A stretch of DNA of 64,000 nucleotides. Origin: Antedon bifida (lineage: Eukaryota > Echinodermata > Crinoidea > Comatulida > Antedonidae). Of the stretch, positions 35,110 through 45,297 are shown piece by piece (the first letter of the stretch is position 1; each line of letters begins with the position of its first letter). The stretch covers positions 23,722,417 to 23,786,416 of the forward strand of contig OY727098.1 in the NCBI GenBank assembly GCA_963402885.1. Reading direction: 5' to 3'. The notes under the pieces are model-generated. The model was not told the DNA's origin. It did no database searches and saw only the letters and a program-made list of their open reading frames with translations. The position numbers and the translations under genes are program-made.

Positions 35110-37485
35110 TTGGGGACCCCTTATGTAACGTCACAAAATAAACATGAATAATTTATTAGTTGTACACAATTCACGTGATTGCCTTCGCGTATTCTTCTTC
35201 ATACACCACCACCACCATCTACACTCCTAGGCCTTAGCTAGCTCTCTCTCCCCTGCCTGTTCGTTCAAAAGAAGAACGGTTGCTGTTACACATCTGTTGC
35301 GTATATGAACACATGAGATGGAAAGATTAGACCCACGAGAATAAAGAATGTATATCATTTGTGTAATGTTAATTTTTTAATTCTATTCTATGTCTTTCTC
35401 TCAACAGGTTGCATCAGATTCAGGTATACGCGCGCGCGTACGTAACGCATACAGGAAGTTTTAACATGATATACTAAGTCGATGTACTAAGTTTGAAATA
35501 ATAATATTTCATTTCCTTCTGTTTTCATTTTAAATACAGTAATTATCAAGTAGTCGACCGATGTTTAAATTTTCATAAATTAATTTCAACATAACATTTA
35601 TATAGCGTTTTTACAATGATCAAAGCGCTTTACAATAACCTAAGACTAAGATACAGTATTTGGTATTGTAAAACACTGATGCATAGTTTAAAATAAGTCC
35701 AGAGTATTTGAAAATAACGCCTTAAATTGGCCTTTTGATATTAAGTAGTAGGTTTGTATCTCATTGACATGAGATTAAGTAAGTATAGTAAGTATACCCA
35801 ATTTGTTCGTTTCCATTTTACGAGTACCAATTCATGTCATAAATAGTTGTTTTTTAGTATTTCTTTTTTTTAAAACAATATCCTGTGTACTCGAAACACG
35901 TGTTGAATGCCTATATCATTATCGTCAATATACAGCAGCATGCAGTATTGCATCTGTGACTAGAAACATTCGTCCCACATTTCTGACACATAATGTTGCA
36001 GCCTGTTTTGCAGTTTGGAGACTAAAGTTAATATTTAGGTGTTAACATTGGTTTGTAAGAAGGATATACGTATTCGACCTAAACTCTACATATCAACGTT
36101 TGGAAAATCTCTACTGTTAAAAATGCTAAGATATTATCGCTCATGACCAAATGGCAGAATTCAATCGACTTTTTTTGCTTAACCAAATAAGAAGATGGGC
36201 AACAGACCAAAACATATTATTATGATCATAGGTTTAAAGCATGACATTTTTCGCATACTTAAAGGCGTCTTATAATTATGAACATTTTCTATATAGAACA
36301 TAAGCATAGATCATGTTTGTTGATTGTCTTAGTACCGTACAGTTGGAATTTCAGAAGTTTGTAGTCCTTTTTTTTAATGTGTGACGCGCTAAGCATATGA
36401 ATTATCATGACATTTACATTTTAAATTTACATATCACATTATTATTGTTATAAACAGAACAAAATCAAACCTCAATGCAAATTTCAGAAACAATAATTGT
36501 GTTTAATGTTTAATATAGATTTGAATTATTAACAATAAACATGGTTGCCAAAAAGTCTAATTTAATTTAGGTTTTTTTACATCTACAAAAATAATTTTAA
36601 ATATATAAACACGCTTCAATTATTTGCATAATTAAGAATAAGGTTAATGATTGAATACTTCCACTAGCCTATAATTATGTTTAATTTTAAATTAAAATTT
36701 AATTAAGTTAAACTAAACAAAATGGACTTCCTAAGACACAACTACGAAAGCAAAATAATGCATTTAATATATACGATATGATATTGTTGAATGAAATTGA
36801 ATAAAAGTGGTGCATGCCAGTTGCTGCTGCTGCCGCTACCGCTGCCGTCGCCGCCGCCGCCGTTGTCGTCGTCGCCGTCGTCGTCGTCATTATTATTATT
36901 ATTGTTATAAACAAAATCAATTCGCAGTGCAAATTTCAGAAACAATAATTTTATTTAATGTTTAATATAGAATTTAATTATGATCAACAAAAGCATGGTT
37001 TTCAAACAGCCTAATTTAATTTTGTTTTTTAAAATCTACTAAAACAATTTAAAATATATGAATTGCACAATCAGTCTTTATTAAACACGCTTCATTTATT
37101 TACATAATAATAATGATGACTAGATCCTACCATTATAATGATTTTTAATATTTGGAAAGTTGAACATAAACAAAATACATTTCTCAACACTTACAACTAC
37201 AAAGATAAGTAGCACAATTCAAGCATGAATATTACTAAAACATATCACCAGAGTACTATTAGAGTATATAATGTAATTTCATTAAACAGGGTTTGAATAC
37301 CTTCTAAAGGCAAATCATTAATTAAGGTACTAAAAAAAAGGGTTCCTACAAACTATGTACGGCAACTTAAGTAAAACAAGAAAAATCTAAAAAATGTTTG
37401 TCATTCATTCATTCTTTTATTTCAGATATAATCTATGTTAAGATAAAATATGTATGTATAAGATATATATTTGTACGTAGACTGT
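35110..37485. other. Spacer between NINJ-E1 and TRIM-NHL copy 1
   Basis: No coding exon is recognised. It contains a short (CG)n run near 35429, a retroposon-like tail at 35590-35680 with TATATAGCG and AAAGCGCTTTACAAT words, and the compound trinucleotide repeat at 36818-36907. Copies 2 and 3 hold the same content at +12,088 and +24,171. Confidence 0.6.
36818..36907. repeat. Compound (GCT/GCC/GTC/ATT)n microsatellite
   Basis: GCTGCTGCTGCC grades into GCCGCCGCC, GTCGTCGTC and then ATTATTATT. Low-complexity minus-strand frames across it (poly-N, D, G, A, T) are artefacts. The same array is at 48906-48995 and 60989-61078 with no visible length change. Confidence 0.9.
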
Positions 37486-39186
37486 TTAGTAATTTATTAT
37501 GTTAACACCTTTACCATCAGCTACTGCAATTGTTTGCGGTCTGTTGGAAATGACAGCCATACCAAGATGTCCTCTTATTCTACTTCCAATACTATCTATT
37601 CGTTTTAAAAAAACACTATTTTTATCAAATAATTGTAGTTTATACCAACTGGATATTATTATATTTTCATTCATGTCCATTTCTATACCATGGGGTTTCA
37701 TAACTTTCCTATCTTCATTACCTTTACTTACTAATGTTTTAATAAACATACCATTTGAATCAAGCATTTGTATTCTATTGTTACCATGATCAGTAACCAT
37801 CAAATTACCTTCCCTGGTTAAAGTGACATCAACTGGAACATTGAATTGATTTTGTATCTTACCCAGCAGGCTACCATCATCAATATTAAATTTACAAACA
37901 CAATTAGATACACTGTCTACAACAAACAAAACTCGTGTTTCATCGTTTACTGTTAAACCATTCGGGTATGTTAATATTCCTTTACCAAATTGAGCGGACT
38001 CTTCAAATTTATCATTAAGCATCACAACAATATATCTTTGTACATCACTGTACACAAGGTGACCATTACCCATGGTATGCATGCTATCGGCCTTGGCATT
38101 TTGTGCCAGTTTAATATTGGCAACATATTCACCTAATTTGTTGAATTTCAATAGCTCGTTACAATTGCTTGATACTAGTATACAACTATCTGAGCCTAAT
38201 GTTACATCCGATACGCTGCCTTTAGTATATTTGTGTGCTGCAATACTATTTACAATGCCCAGTGGTTCCACTTTGATCTTCACAGGTGAACCTTTAAATT
38301 GTGCTACTCCAGCCATGACCTCCATCTTCCAATCACCTTCCTTATCACATCTTCCCTTTATTCTATACTCTCCACTTCCCATGTCTTCTACCTCAGTGAC
38401 AGCTTTTTCACCTGATGGAGATATCAGAGTAGCAGCTACTTTACATGTATCACTTTCATTCAGACTTTCTGCTTTCACTACAAACGTTTGTCCCTTTGAT
38501 ACTGTAATGGATCTATCATCTTTGTCAACGACGAACCTGCCATCAATACTTATGATTTCACCAAGTCCTTTTTTGAGAACATCATCCAAATGTTCATTTA
38601 TAATGAACGTTGGTTTAATGTATTGCACAGGTAAATACCTGGAATTCATTTCCTTCACGTATTGTTTAACTTGTTCTAAATCTGACTTGAAATCATCAAG
38701 TGTCTTTGTCTTTTCTGGTTTGTTCTTTGTTTTAGTAACCGATGCCTTCAGACCTTGCACTTCCATTTGGTGTGATTCTAGCTCCATCACTTGACTTTCA
38801 ATGGCCTCATTCTTTTGCTGACGTACATTTTCTAGATCCAACAATACTTTTCTACTTTCTTCTTTCACACTAGAAATAATTATTTCTGTATGCGTTTCAA
38901 TAACTCCTTTGATCGTCTGTACCTCTGATTCAAAGTTTGCTTTGTCATCCATTATAGAATGAAATGTAGCTTCTAATTCTTTCTTGATATCATCAGCTGA
39001 CAGAATCAATTCAGTTACTCGTTTATTAATTGCATCTAAAGCATCACTGATTTTTGTAGAATCATGATCTGCTTTGTAACAAGTCATAAAACATTCCTTA
39101 CATACACTTTTGTTACAAGTTGCACAAAACCTTTCTACTGTGTTGTCTGGATGGTCTTGACATCTTCCTTGTACTTGACTTGACAT
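37486..39186 (-). CDS. RING-less TRIM-NHL-like protein, tandem copy 1
   Basis: Single coding exon, 566 aa. Residues 9-41 form a B-box-like zinc site (C9-x2-H12, C21-x2-C24, C29-x2-C32, H41). Residues 46-185 are a charged coiled coil. About 218-305 resemble a filamin repeat (SPSGEKA, GSGEYRIKG, FKGSPVKIKV), and about 310-566 are NHL-type repeats (PNGLTVN, VPVDVTLTREGNLMVTD, KPHGIEMD). This is the domain order of TRIM2/TRIM3/TRIM71 proteins without the N-terminal RING, so ubiquitin-ligase activity is doubtful. NHL propellers bind RNA or protein. The start is the ATG at 39186, which follows a TTTGCAG acceptor directly, implying a non-coding 5' exon upstream. An in-frame ATG at 39270 would add 28 residues but lies in probable intron. 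Confidence 0.85.
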   Translation of the reverse strand: MSSQVQGRCQDHPDNTVERFCATCNKSVCKECFMTCYKADHDSTKISDALDAINKRVTELILSADDIKKELEATFHSIMDDKANFESEVQTIKGVIETHTEIIISSVKEESRKVLLDLENVRQQKNEAIESQVMELESHQMEVQGLKASVTKTKNKPEKTKTLDDFKSDLEQVKQYVKEMNSRYLPVQYIKPTFIINEHLDDVLKKGLGEIISIDGRFVVDKDDRSITVSKGQTFVVKAESLNESDTCKVAATLISPSGEKAVTEVEDMGSGEYRIKGRCDKEGDWKMEVMAGVAQFKGSPVKIKVEPLGIVNSIAAHKYTKGSVSDVTLGSDSCILVSSNCNELLKFNKLGEYVANIKLAQNAKADSMHTMGNGHLVYSDVQRYIVVMLNDKFEESAQFGKGILTYPNGLTVNDETRVLFVVDSVSNCVCKFNIDDGSLLGKIQNQFNVPVDVTLTREGNLMVTDHGNNRIQMLDSNGMFIKTLVSKGNEDRKVMKPHGIEMDMNENIIISSWYKLQLFDKNSVFLKRIDSIGSRIRGHLGMAVISNRPQTIAVADGKGVNIINY

Positions 39187-39346
39187 CTGCAAATTTAAAC
39201 ATTCATTTTTAGTATGGAAATAGTTGTTATTAATTGGTTGTTTTAATTTTAAAATGAATGAAACAAACATTTAGGATCCAAATGACAAATTCTAATTTCC
39301 AAACTATTTTCACATGGGCTAGGAAAACCCAGTGGAGCTGTAGCCT

Positions 39347-39490
39347 AAGCTTGGTTCCCACTAGAACGCAACGCAATGACGAAAGACGCAACGCAAGCGA
39401 ATTGACCAATCACAAGGAACGGTTCGAATAATCCATCGCTTGGATTGCGGCTTACGTCTTTGCGTTGCGTTCTAGTGGGAACCAATCTTT
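39347..39490. mobile_element. Inverted-repeat MITE, family 2
   Basis: The ends AAGCTTGGTTCCCACTAGAA and TTCTAGTGGGAACCAATCTT are complementary, and the next ACGCAACGCAA words also pair. The centre contains GACCAATCACAAG. Related copies lie at 42141-42275 and 42400-42530, and in the other tandem units at 51435, 54224, 54483 and 63520. It is a non-autonomous element with no coding capacity. Confidence 0.82.
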
Positions 39491-39560
39491 AGTGGTTAAC
39501 ATGCTTTCCAATCCTAAGGTCCAACGTTCAATCCTGCCTGACCTAGTGCCAGGGTTGTAA
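39491..39560 (+). repeat. tRNA-derived SINE head next to MITE
   Basis: Box-A-like TAGTGGTTAACATGC and box-B-like CGTTCAATCC at tRNA-like spacing follow the MITE without a gap, suggesting that the MITE inserted into the 5' part of a SINE. Repeated in copies 2 and 3. Confidence 0.5.
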
Positions 39561-41787
39561 CTCATGACTCCACTTCCTAAGCTTAAATGAGACTTACTTT
39601 ATAATAATGGTAAATTATAAAATAGTTTATCATCCTGTAATTGGCGAGTTACTCGCTGTTGGATGCGTATGAAATTTCAATTCAATTTTCAAACAAGGCC
39701 ATATACAGGGCTGCAGATGCGTGCTCAAATTTGAGTTAGTGTTTACCGACCGATGGACCTACTAAAACCGACCGACCGACCGACCAACATAGTTAGTTAC
39801 AGAGTTTACACACACCAGGTAAAGATCGGTGTTCTGTTAGGCGATGTAAAGTTGGTACCTGTTATTAGTGGTGCTAATTTCTTAATAACATTATTTGAAT
39901 GAACGCCATTTGCAAACTGATCTTATAGAGTTGTTTTCGCTCAAAGTTTTCAAATAATATTCATTTGTGAATCTCCTACCACATTTTTTAATATTTGTTT
40001 ACCATTCTCAATTAAAATCGTTTGCTGTTATATAGTAGAGGCCTAGCCTTTCACTATTCAAAATATGAAATGAATTACAATTTAACTTACTGTATATTTT
40101 AAAAGATATATGTGTATCTTTTGTATAATAAGTGACACGAAAAAACAATACTTTGACAGGATAAGTCTGTTTTTGTTAGTAACTAACCTTAGTTTTCTTT
40201 TACCTCTTGTGCTGAACAGTCTACTGTTTGCAATTGGGTGCGGCTGCTGGCAATGCTTAGATGCAAGGTAGGCTACAAAAAGTACAAAGTGCAATATTGT
40301 GTATAAATATACATGTTGCTAAACAAACTTACAAAACAAACAGAACAAGCATACAATTTTTGCTTAATTGTGTTTCTGCGGACTTTGTTCCAATATCACT
40401 GACAGTTATTAATTGTTTTTAATGTTCTTTGCAATAGCAACACTTGTTTACATATTAAAGCATTTGCTGATTGGAGAATTATAATTTGCTTTTTTCTCAA
40501 GAAAGTTTCCCTTCATAGGGGTTTCCGAGATGAGGGATTCTTGTACTGTAGAGTTACTCTCGGAGATTAAAGTTAACGTCAATTATGTAGGTCTACTAGA
40601 GAAGAGTGAAATTTCAATATTCCACGGGACTACATGATTCAAATTCACATGCTTAATATCATTCAATATTCAAAACATAGCTTAAAAAGAACAAGGCCAT
40701 ATACATGGTTGCACTCGCGTGCTCAAGTTAGTGTTTACCGACCGACCGACCATCCGACCGACCGACCGTCATAGTGAGCTGTAGAGTCGCGTTGCACGCG
40801 ACTAAAAATGGGTAATACTGTACCTGATTCTCGGTAGGGCTACTAATATTCTAGATTGTATGTACCACTGCGGTCAGCCCCTTCAGTAAGCGATTGGAGA
40901 ATTAGAAAGATGATAAATAATCAAAACTTAATAAATGTTTGTTTTCATCAAATATCCGGTAGGTTAGCTTATTATCCGAAATAGAAAAATGGGTTGAGGA
41001 ACGTTTCTTCCATCTGCGATGACGTATTTCAATGGCCTGGGCATGGACACGCTAGCACTGTAAACACCTGTTTTAACTTCTACATTGTTTTTTAATTTCT
41101 AACTTTTAACTGGAAGTTGGGTTTTCTGGGAATTGTATTTCTGTAGGCCGTATTTTATATGTATTGAATTTAAATTTTGAACTATTCGTGGTAATAAGAA
41201 TTATAATAATGAACTACTGTATTCTAATTATACCCAGATATCCTAACATTTCTTTATAAATCCAACGTTTAATAGGAAAATAAAGAAGAAAGATGACCGT
41301 TTTCTATGAATTGGCAAATATTATTTATGCAATGTATTTTCCGATTTGTAATAAATGGATACCATGAATTTCAGCGATTTATTTAAGGTTCAGTTGTTAT
41401 GTGATCTATTGCTGTAGAAGCGTCATCATTTCCTTTTTGTATGTATCAATATGGATGTCATACTAAAATAAAGTTCATAAATCCATTTTTATTTTTAAAA
41501 ATAAACTTACAGATAACCCAACAATTATTATTATTACATCAATTTTATTCGTTATTTGCCAGTCTGAGATATCCCTCGCAGACAAAAATTCGTCCACTCA
41601 ATTTTATTTTACATAAGAAATTATAATCACTACTGTAGCTAAACGTTTGGCCTAATAATATCTAAACATGTTACTATTTTCACCCAAAGTTGTATATTTA
41701 TATATGTATATTATATGTTACTAGTAAACAAAAAACAAATAAATAAATACATTAACATAGAATCAAAAGTGTAACTAAAATCAGATA
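39561..41787. other. Spacer upstream of TRIM-NHL copy 1
   Basis: No supported CDS. It holds two related segments, 39716-39792 and 40691-40776, each with AAGGCCATATACA...TTAGTGTTTACCGACCGA and an (ACCG)n run. A donor-like CAAGAG|GTAAAAG on the minus strand near 40200 could end the non-coding first exon of the TRIM-NHL gene. Confidence 0.45.
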
Positions 41788-42131
41788 GATACGGTAAATA
41801 AATGTAAGCTTTGTTCACACTATATACGGTAAATAAATGTAAGCTTTGTTCACACTAGATACGGTAAATAAATGTAAGCTGTATTCACACTAGATACGGT
41901 AAATAAATGTAAGCTGTATTCACACTAGATACGGTAAATAAATGTAAGCTTAGTTCACACTAGATACGGTAAATAAATGTAAGCTTAGTTCACACTAGAT
42001 ACGGTAAATAAATGTAACCTTAGTTCACACTAGATACGGTAAATAAATGTAAGCTTAGTTCACACTAGATACGGTAAATAAATGTAACCTTAGTTCACAC
42101 TAGATACGGTAAATAAATGTAAGCTTAGTTC
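41788..42131. repeat. 35-bp minisatellite, 10 units, copy 1
   Basis: ACGGTAAATAAATGTAAGCT starts every 35 bp from 41791 to 42106. Units vary mainly at AAGCTTTG, AAGCTGTA, AAGCTTAG and AACCTTAG. The part AAGCTTAGTTCACACTAG resembles the terminus of the family 2 MITE that follows the array directly. Confidence 0.92.
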
Positions 42132-42140
42132 CTACCAGAG

Positions 42141-42275
42141 CCTTGGTTCCCACTTGAGACGCGACGTAACACAACGTATAGTGATTTGACCAACCACAAG
42201 CGATGGATTATTCGAACAGTCGCTTGTCATTGGTCAAGTCGCTTGCGTTGCGTCTCTAGTGGGAACCAAGCTTTA
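42141..42275. mobile_element. Inverted-repeat MITE, family 2
   Basis: Ends CCTTGGTTCCCACTTGAGAC and GTCTCTAGTGGGAACCAAGC pair with each other. The interior has CAAGCGATGG and GACCAACCAC against CATTGGTCAAGTCG. A decayed relative occupies the gap to the next copy. Confidence 0.8.
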
Positions 42276-42399
42276 GACTCAGCGCAAGTACGTAACCGCA
42301 ACGCGGGTAATTTAGCCAATCACGACGCGTTAGATAATCTTCATCCACAACGGGTCATGATTGTGTCGCGTTGTGCGTAAGTTATTGTGTTGTGTGTCT

Positions 42400-42530
42400 T
42401 AAGCTTGGTTCCCACTATGACGCAACGCAAGCGAATTCACCAATGTCAAACGAAACTTCGAATAATACATTGCCTGCGATTGGTCAAATTACTTAAATTG
42501 CGTTGCGTCCTAGTGGGAATCAAGCTTTAG
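42400..42530. mobile_element. Inverted-repeat MITE, family 2
   Basis: Ends TAAGCTTGGTTCCCACTATG and CCTAGTGGGAATCAAGCTTT are complementary, with ACGCAACGCAAGCG against TTGCGTTGCGT inside. It lies close to the end of tandem unit copy 1. Confidence 0.8.
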
Positions 42531-42689
42531 TGGAAACCAAGGCTTTAAGTGGGAACCACGCTTCAATATCAGCAGGGAATAAAAATAAAGCTAGATTTAC
42601 ACTAGTTCCGTTTTCGTTTCTGGGAAATCTATATGGTTTTCCAATAAAAAATTGTCGCAATATTGTTGTTTTAATCTACCAAGCAAAGT

Positions 42690-42745
42690 GAATTTCCATT
42701 TTTATGGACAAATAAAATTTCTTGAATCTTGAATCTTTATTTTAA
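42690..42745 (+). repeat. Retroposon 3' tail at tandem-unit junction
   Basis: ATGGACAAATAAAATTTCTTG is followed by repeated GAATCTT words, typical of a non-LTR retroposon end. The next tandem unit starts 12 bp later. The same tail is at the copy 2 / copy 3 junction near 54780-54830. Confidence 0.5.
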
Positions 42746-44124
42746 ACATACTTTAAACGCGATATAAACCTTGGAGCATGGTTTCATTTTTAAACAATTA
42801 TAGAATTCTTTATACATAAACTCACGGGTTAAATATACATATTTCAAGAGTTTAGTTCATTGTCAAGAACCAGTTTATAGGCCTACAAAGCCTGATTTAC
42901 TTCAGGATTATCGTTTGTCCAGTTTCAAAAATACCGAGTATTATGTCCCTGACGAGAATAATGATATTATGGCTAAAAGTTATCGGTAATTACTTGAAAG
43001 ATTGCTGTTAATGATAGTGATATTATCTAAAGTTTACGCAAATATTTTCTCGACTGATTCAAAATTCAAGATTCAATTTTATTTGCCAATTTAAAATAGA
43101 AACAATATGTGTACATTTTCAAACATTTAACATTCTAAAATGTATACTGTATTAATAAATTATTACTATATAAACATATTTAAGCATACTTGAGATTAAA
43201 ACAATCAATATTTAAAAACAGACATGAAAAACCACAGGGATACAATATTTTAAAAGCAACATGTAAGAACAATAACAAAAATATTATAAACATTACTTTA
43301 TACTGGTTCCAATAATTAGTTAAAATATGCAATTGCTATAAAGGAGGCCTAATCTAATGTTACAACAAACCGGCTAAATCAAGTACCCATTGTGTAATCA
43401 AATCATTATCTTCATCATCACTATAATCGTCGTCAATATTAGCCCTACGTCATATTATGTTCAAATTATTGGTATAAAAACATCAGTTCAGAACTATTGA
43501 ACGAACGTCATGCCGCCATCAATACATTGTACTTATATAAATCAAGATATGAGATCTTAACAGTATGTATTTGTAGTACAAACAATATAACAATAATAGG
43601 CCTATGTCTATAGCACATTTTATTTTTATTCTTTTTTTTTTAGTATAAAATAAGTCAGCCAAAAAAACGTTGCATTGCACAAATGTAAAATTAGTATTAA
43701 AGTCTATACAAGCAATTATACAAAAACATTGAAAAGAGTAGAATTACATTATTTACAATCACATTAAATTGCAGAACATCTAAGAACACATTTTTACATA
43801 CAAGCAAGTTGGCCCTACCCTGGAGAAGATGGCCTACCGCCCCCACCCCGTACTTAAACTACAAGACAGGTTTGACCGAGACATACATACATTGGGCAGT
43901 CTGGTTACAGTGGAGACACTCCTTTGGGACACCCCTATTACGGGAACACTTGTTTGGGGGTCTCATATGTCCCTGTAAGGTTATACTGTTACGTACGCTC
44001 TGATTGGCCGATTTATGTTGTTTTATGGGCCATCGAATCGTCACATTTCAACGTTGTTAACGTGTTTTTTTATTACATTCAGATAGCATTGATCGTGCTA
44101 TTATGTGTATGTGTAATATAAACA

Positions 44125-45297
44125 TTATGTCGTCACATTGGCCCCGACCCTATCCGGCATTGTAATGTGATTGTTTGTTGTAGTTAAACCCGACATTCCA
44201 AGTAGTATTGTAGTTAAAATACCTATAAACAATACTAGAATAAATGATAACAGATCTAATTTTTTAAGTCGCCGCAGAAGTTTAGGACTTGTATTTGTAT
44301 TGCGGTTCTGTGGATTTTGCATCAGCAGACGACTAACTCTGTCCTGTTCAGTCTAAAAAAAAGAAATAATTTGATTGAGCACTGAGAGTTGTGACATAAG
44401 AACAATTTTATAATTATCATATTAAAAATAGTGCAGTAATTATAATTATTAACAACATCTGGCACTCTCTATTTTCATTTACCATTTCCATATCAACTAT
44501 CAAATAAGTTCCCAAAGCATCAGTACGTAATGCCAAATAGTCATTCTGGCGAATGTACATGAGGGCGGGCTCATTCACACTCTGAACGTAGTTACCGTAT
44601 GAAATTAAACTTACAAAACTTTAGTCATGCCAAATTAAAATGGTTAGGGGTACGTTAATAAAAGAAGATACGTAGTTTGGAACCACAACTAGGTTTAAAT
44701 ACAACCAATAAACAAACCTTTCGTAACCATACTTTTCTTGCCACTACGCAGGCTAAAGCTATTTCTGCAACTATACTCAAACATATTGTAGCAAGAGTAG
44801 CTATAATAATCCAGGAACCATCAGTAAACCCAGCTTTGAGAAACAACACTAATATGTTGATTGTCTGCTGTAGTCCAACTACTTGTATAATTTCTTGAGA
44901 CGTATTTTCTAAATTACTGATTCCTTCGACCTCTTCAGTCTGCAAAAGAATAGACATTCAATAAATAATTTAGGCCTAATGATGTAGACCCACAAACCAA
45001 AACAAAAACAACAAATTGTTATGTAATGTTTATTAAATAATACTATTTATGTTAATATGTATGTACTATTATACTATTTTCTTATACTAATATTTTTATA
45101 TTTTGAATACTATATGCTGGTTCAGTTCTCTGATAGGCCTAAACATAACTAAAATTGTATACACATAATATAAAATATAAATATAATATAGGCCTACTCA
45201 CAGCTATCGAATCCGATTCGTCAGTACTACCACCATTACTACCACCATTACTACTCAAGTTATCATCATCAACGTTTTTGTTAGTACTGTTATGCAT
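44125..45297 (-). CDS. Ninjurin-like protein, tandem copy 2 (NINJ-E2)
   Basis: Exons 45297-45202, 44939-44718 and 44352-44125, with the candidate cassette exon at 44581-44483. The protein is the same as NINJ-E1 except for one substitution in the central exon, isoleucine to valine in QVIGLQQ to QVVGLQQ, shared with copy 3. No disabling change is seen, so all three copies could be active. Structure and assignment are as for NINJ-E1. Confidence 0.72.

Larger units (their letters stand above)
30671..42756. repeat. 12.09-kb tandem unit, copy 1
   Basis: Homology to copy 2 starts at ACGCGATATAAACC (30671 against 42757) and continues without a break. The unit holds NINJ-E1, the TRIM-NHL-like gene, short inverted-repeat elements and a 35-bp minisatellite. 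Only a handful of substitutions separate the copies. The first part of the unit is also homologous to the region upstream of NINJ-B. Confidence 0.95.

Noticed and set aside
36708..36945. Minus-strand frames rich in T/A or N/D/G/S (also in copies 2 and 3)
   Set aside because: They are translations of the compound trinucleotide microsatellite in different frames.
38072..38794. 240-codon plus-strand open frame (also at 50160 and 62245)
   Set aside because: It is fully antisense to the TRIM-NHL-like gene, whose domains are clear. It has no family resemblance and no splice or start context.
37486..39270. 594-aa version of the TRIM-NHL-like protein starting at 39270
   Set aside because: The extra 28 residues lie upstream of a good TTTGCAG acceptor and are AT-rich and unlike any domain, so the ATG at 39186 is preferred.
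41788..42131. CRISPR-like regular repeat
   Set aside because: Units are directly contiguous 35-mers without unique spacers, in a eukaryotic intergenic region. This is a minisatellite.
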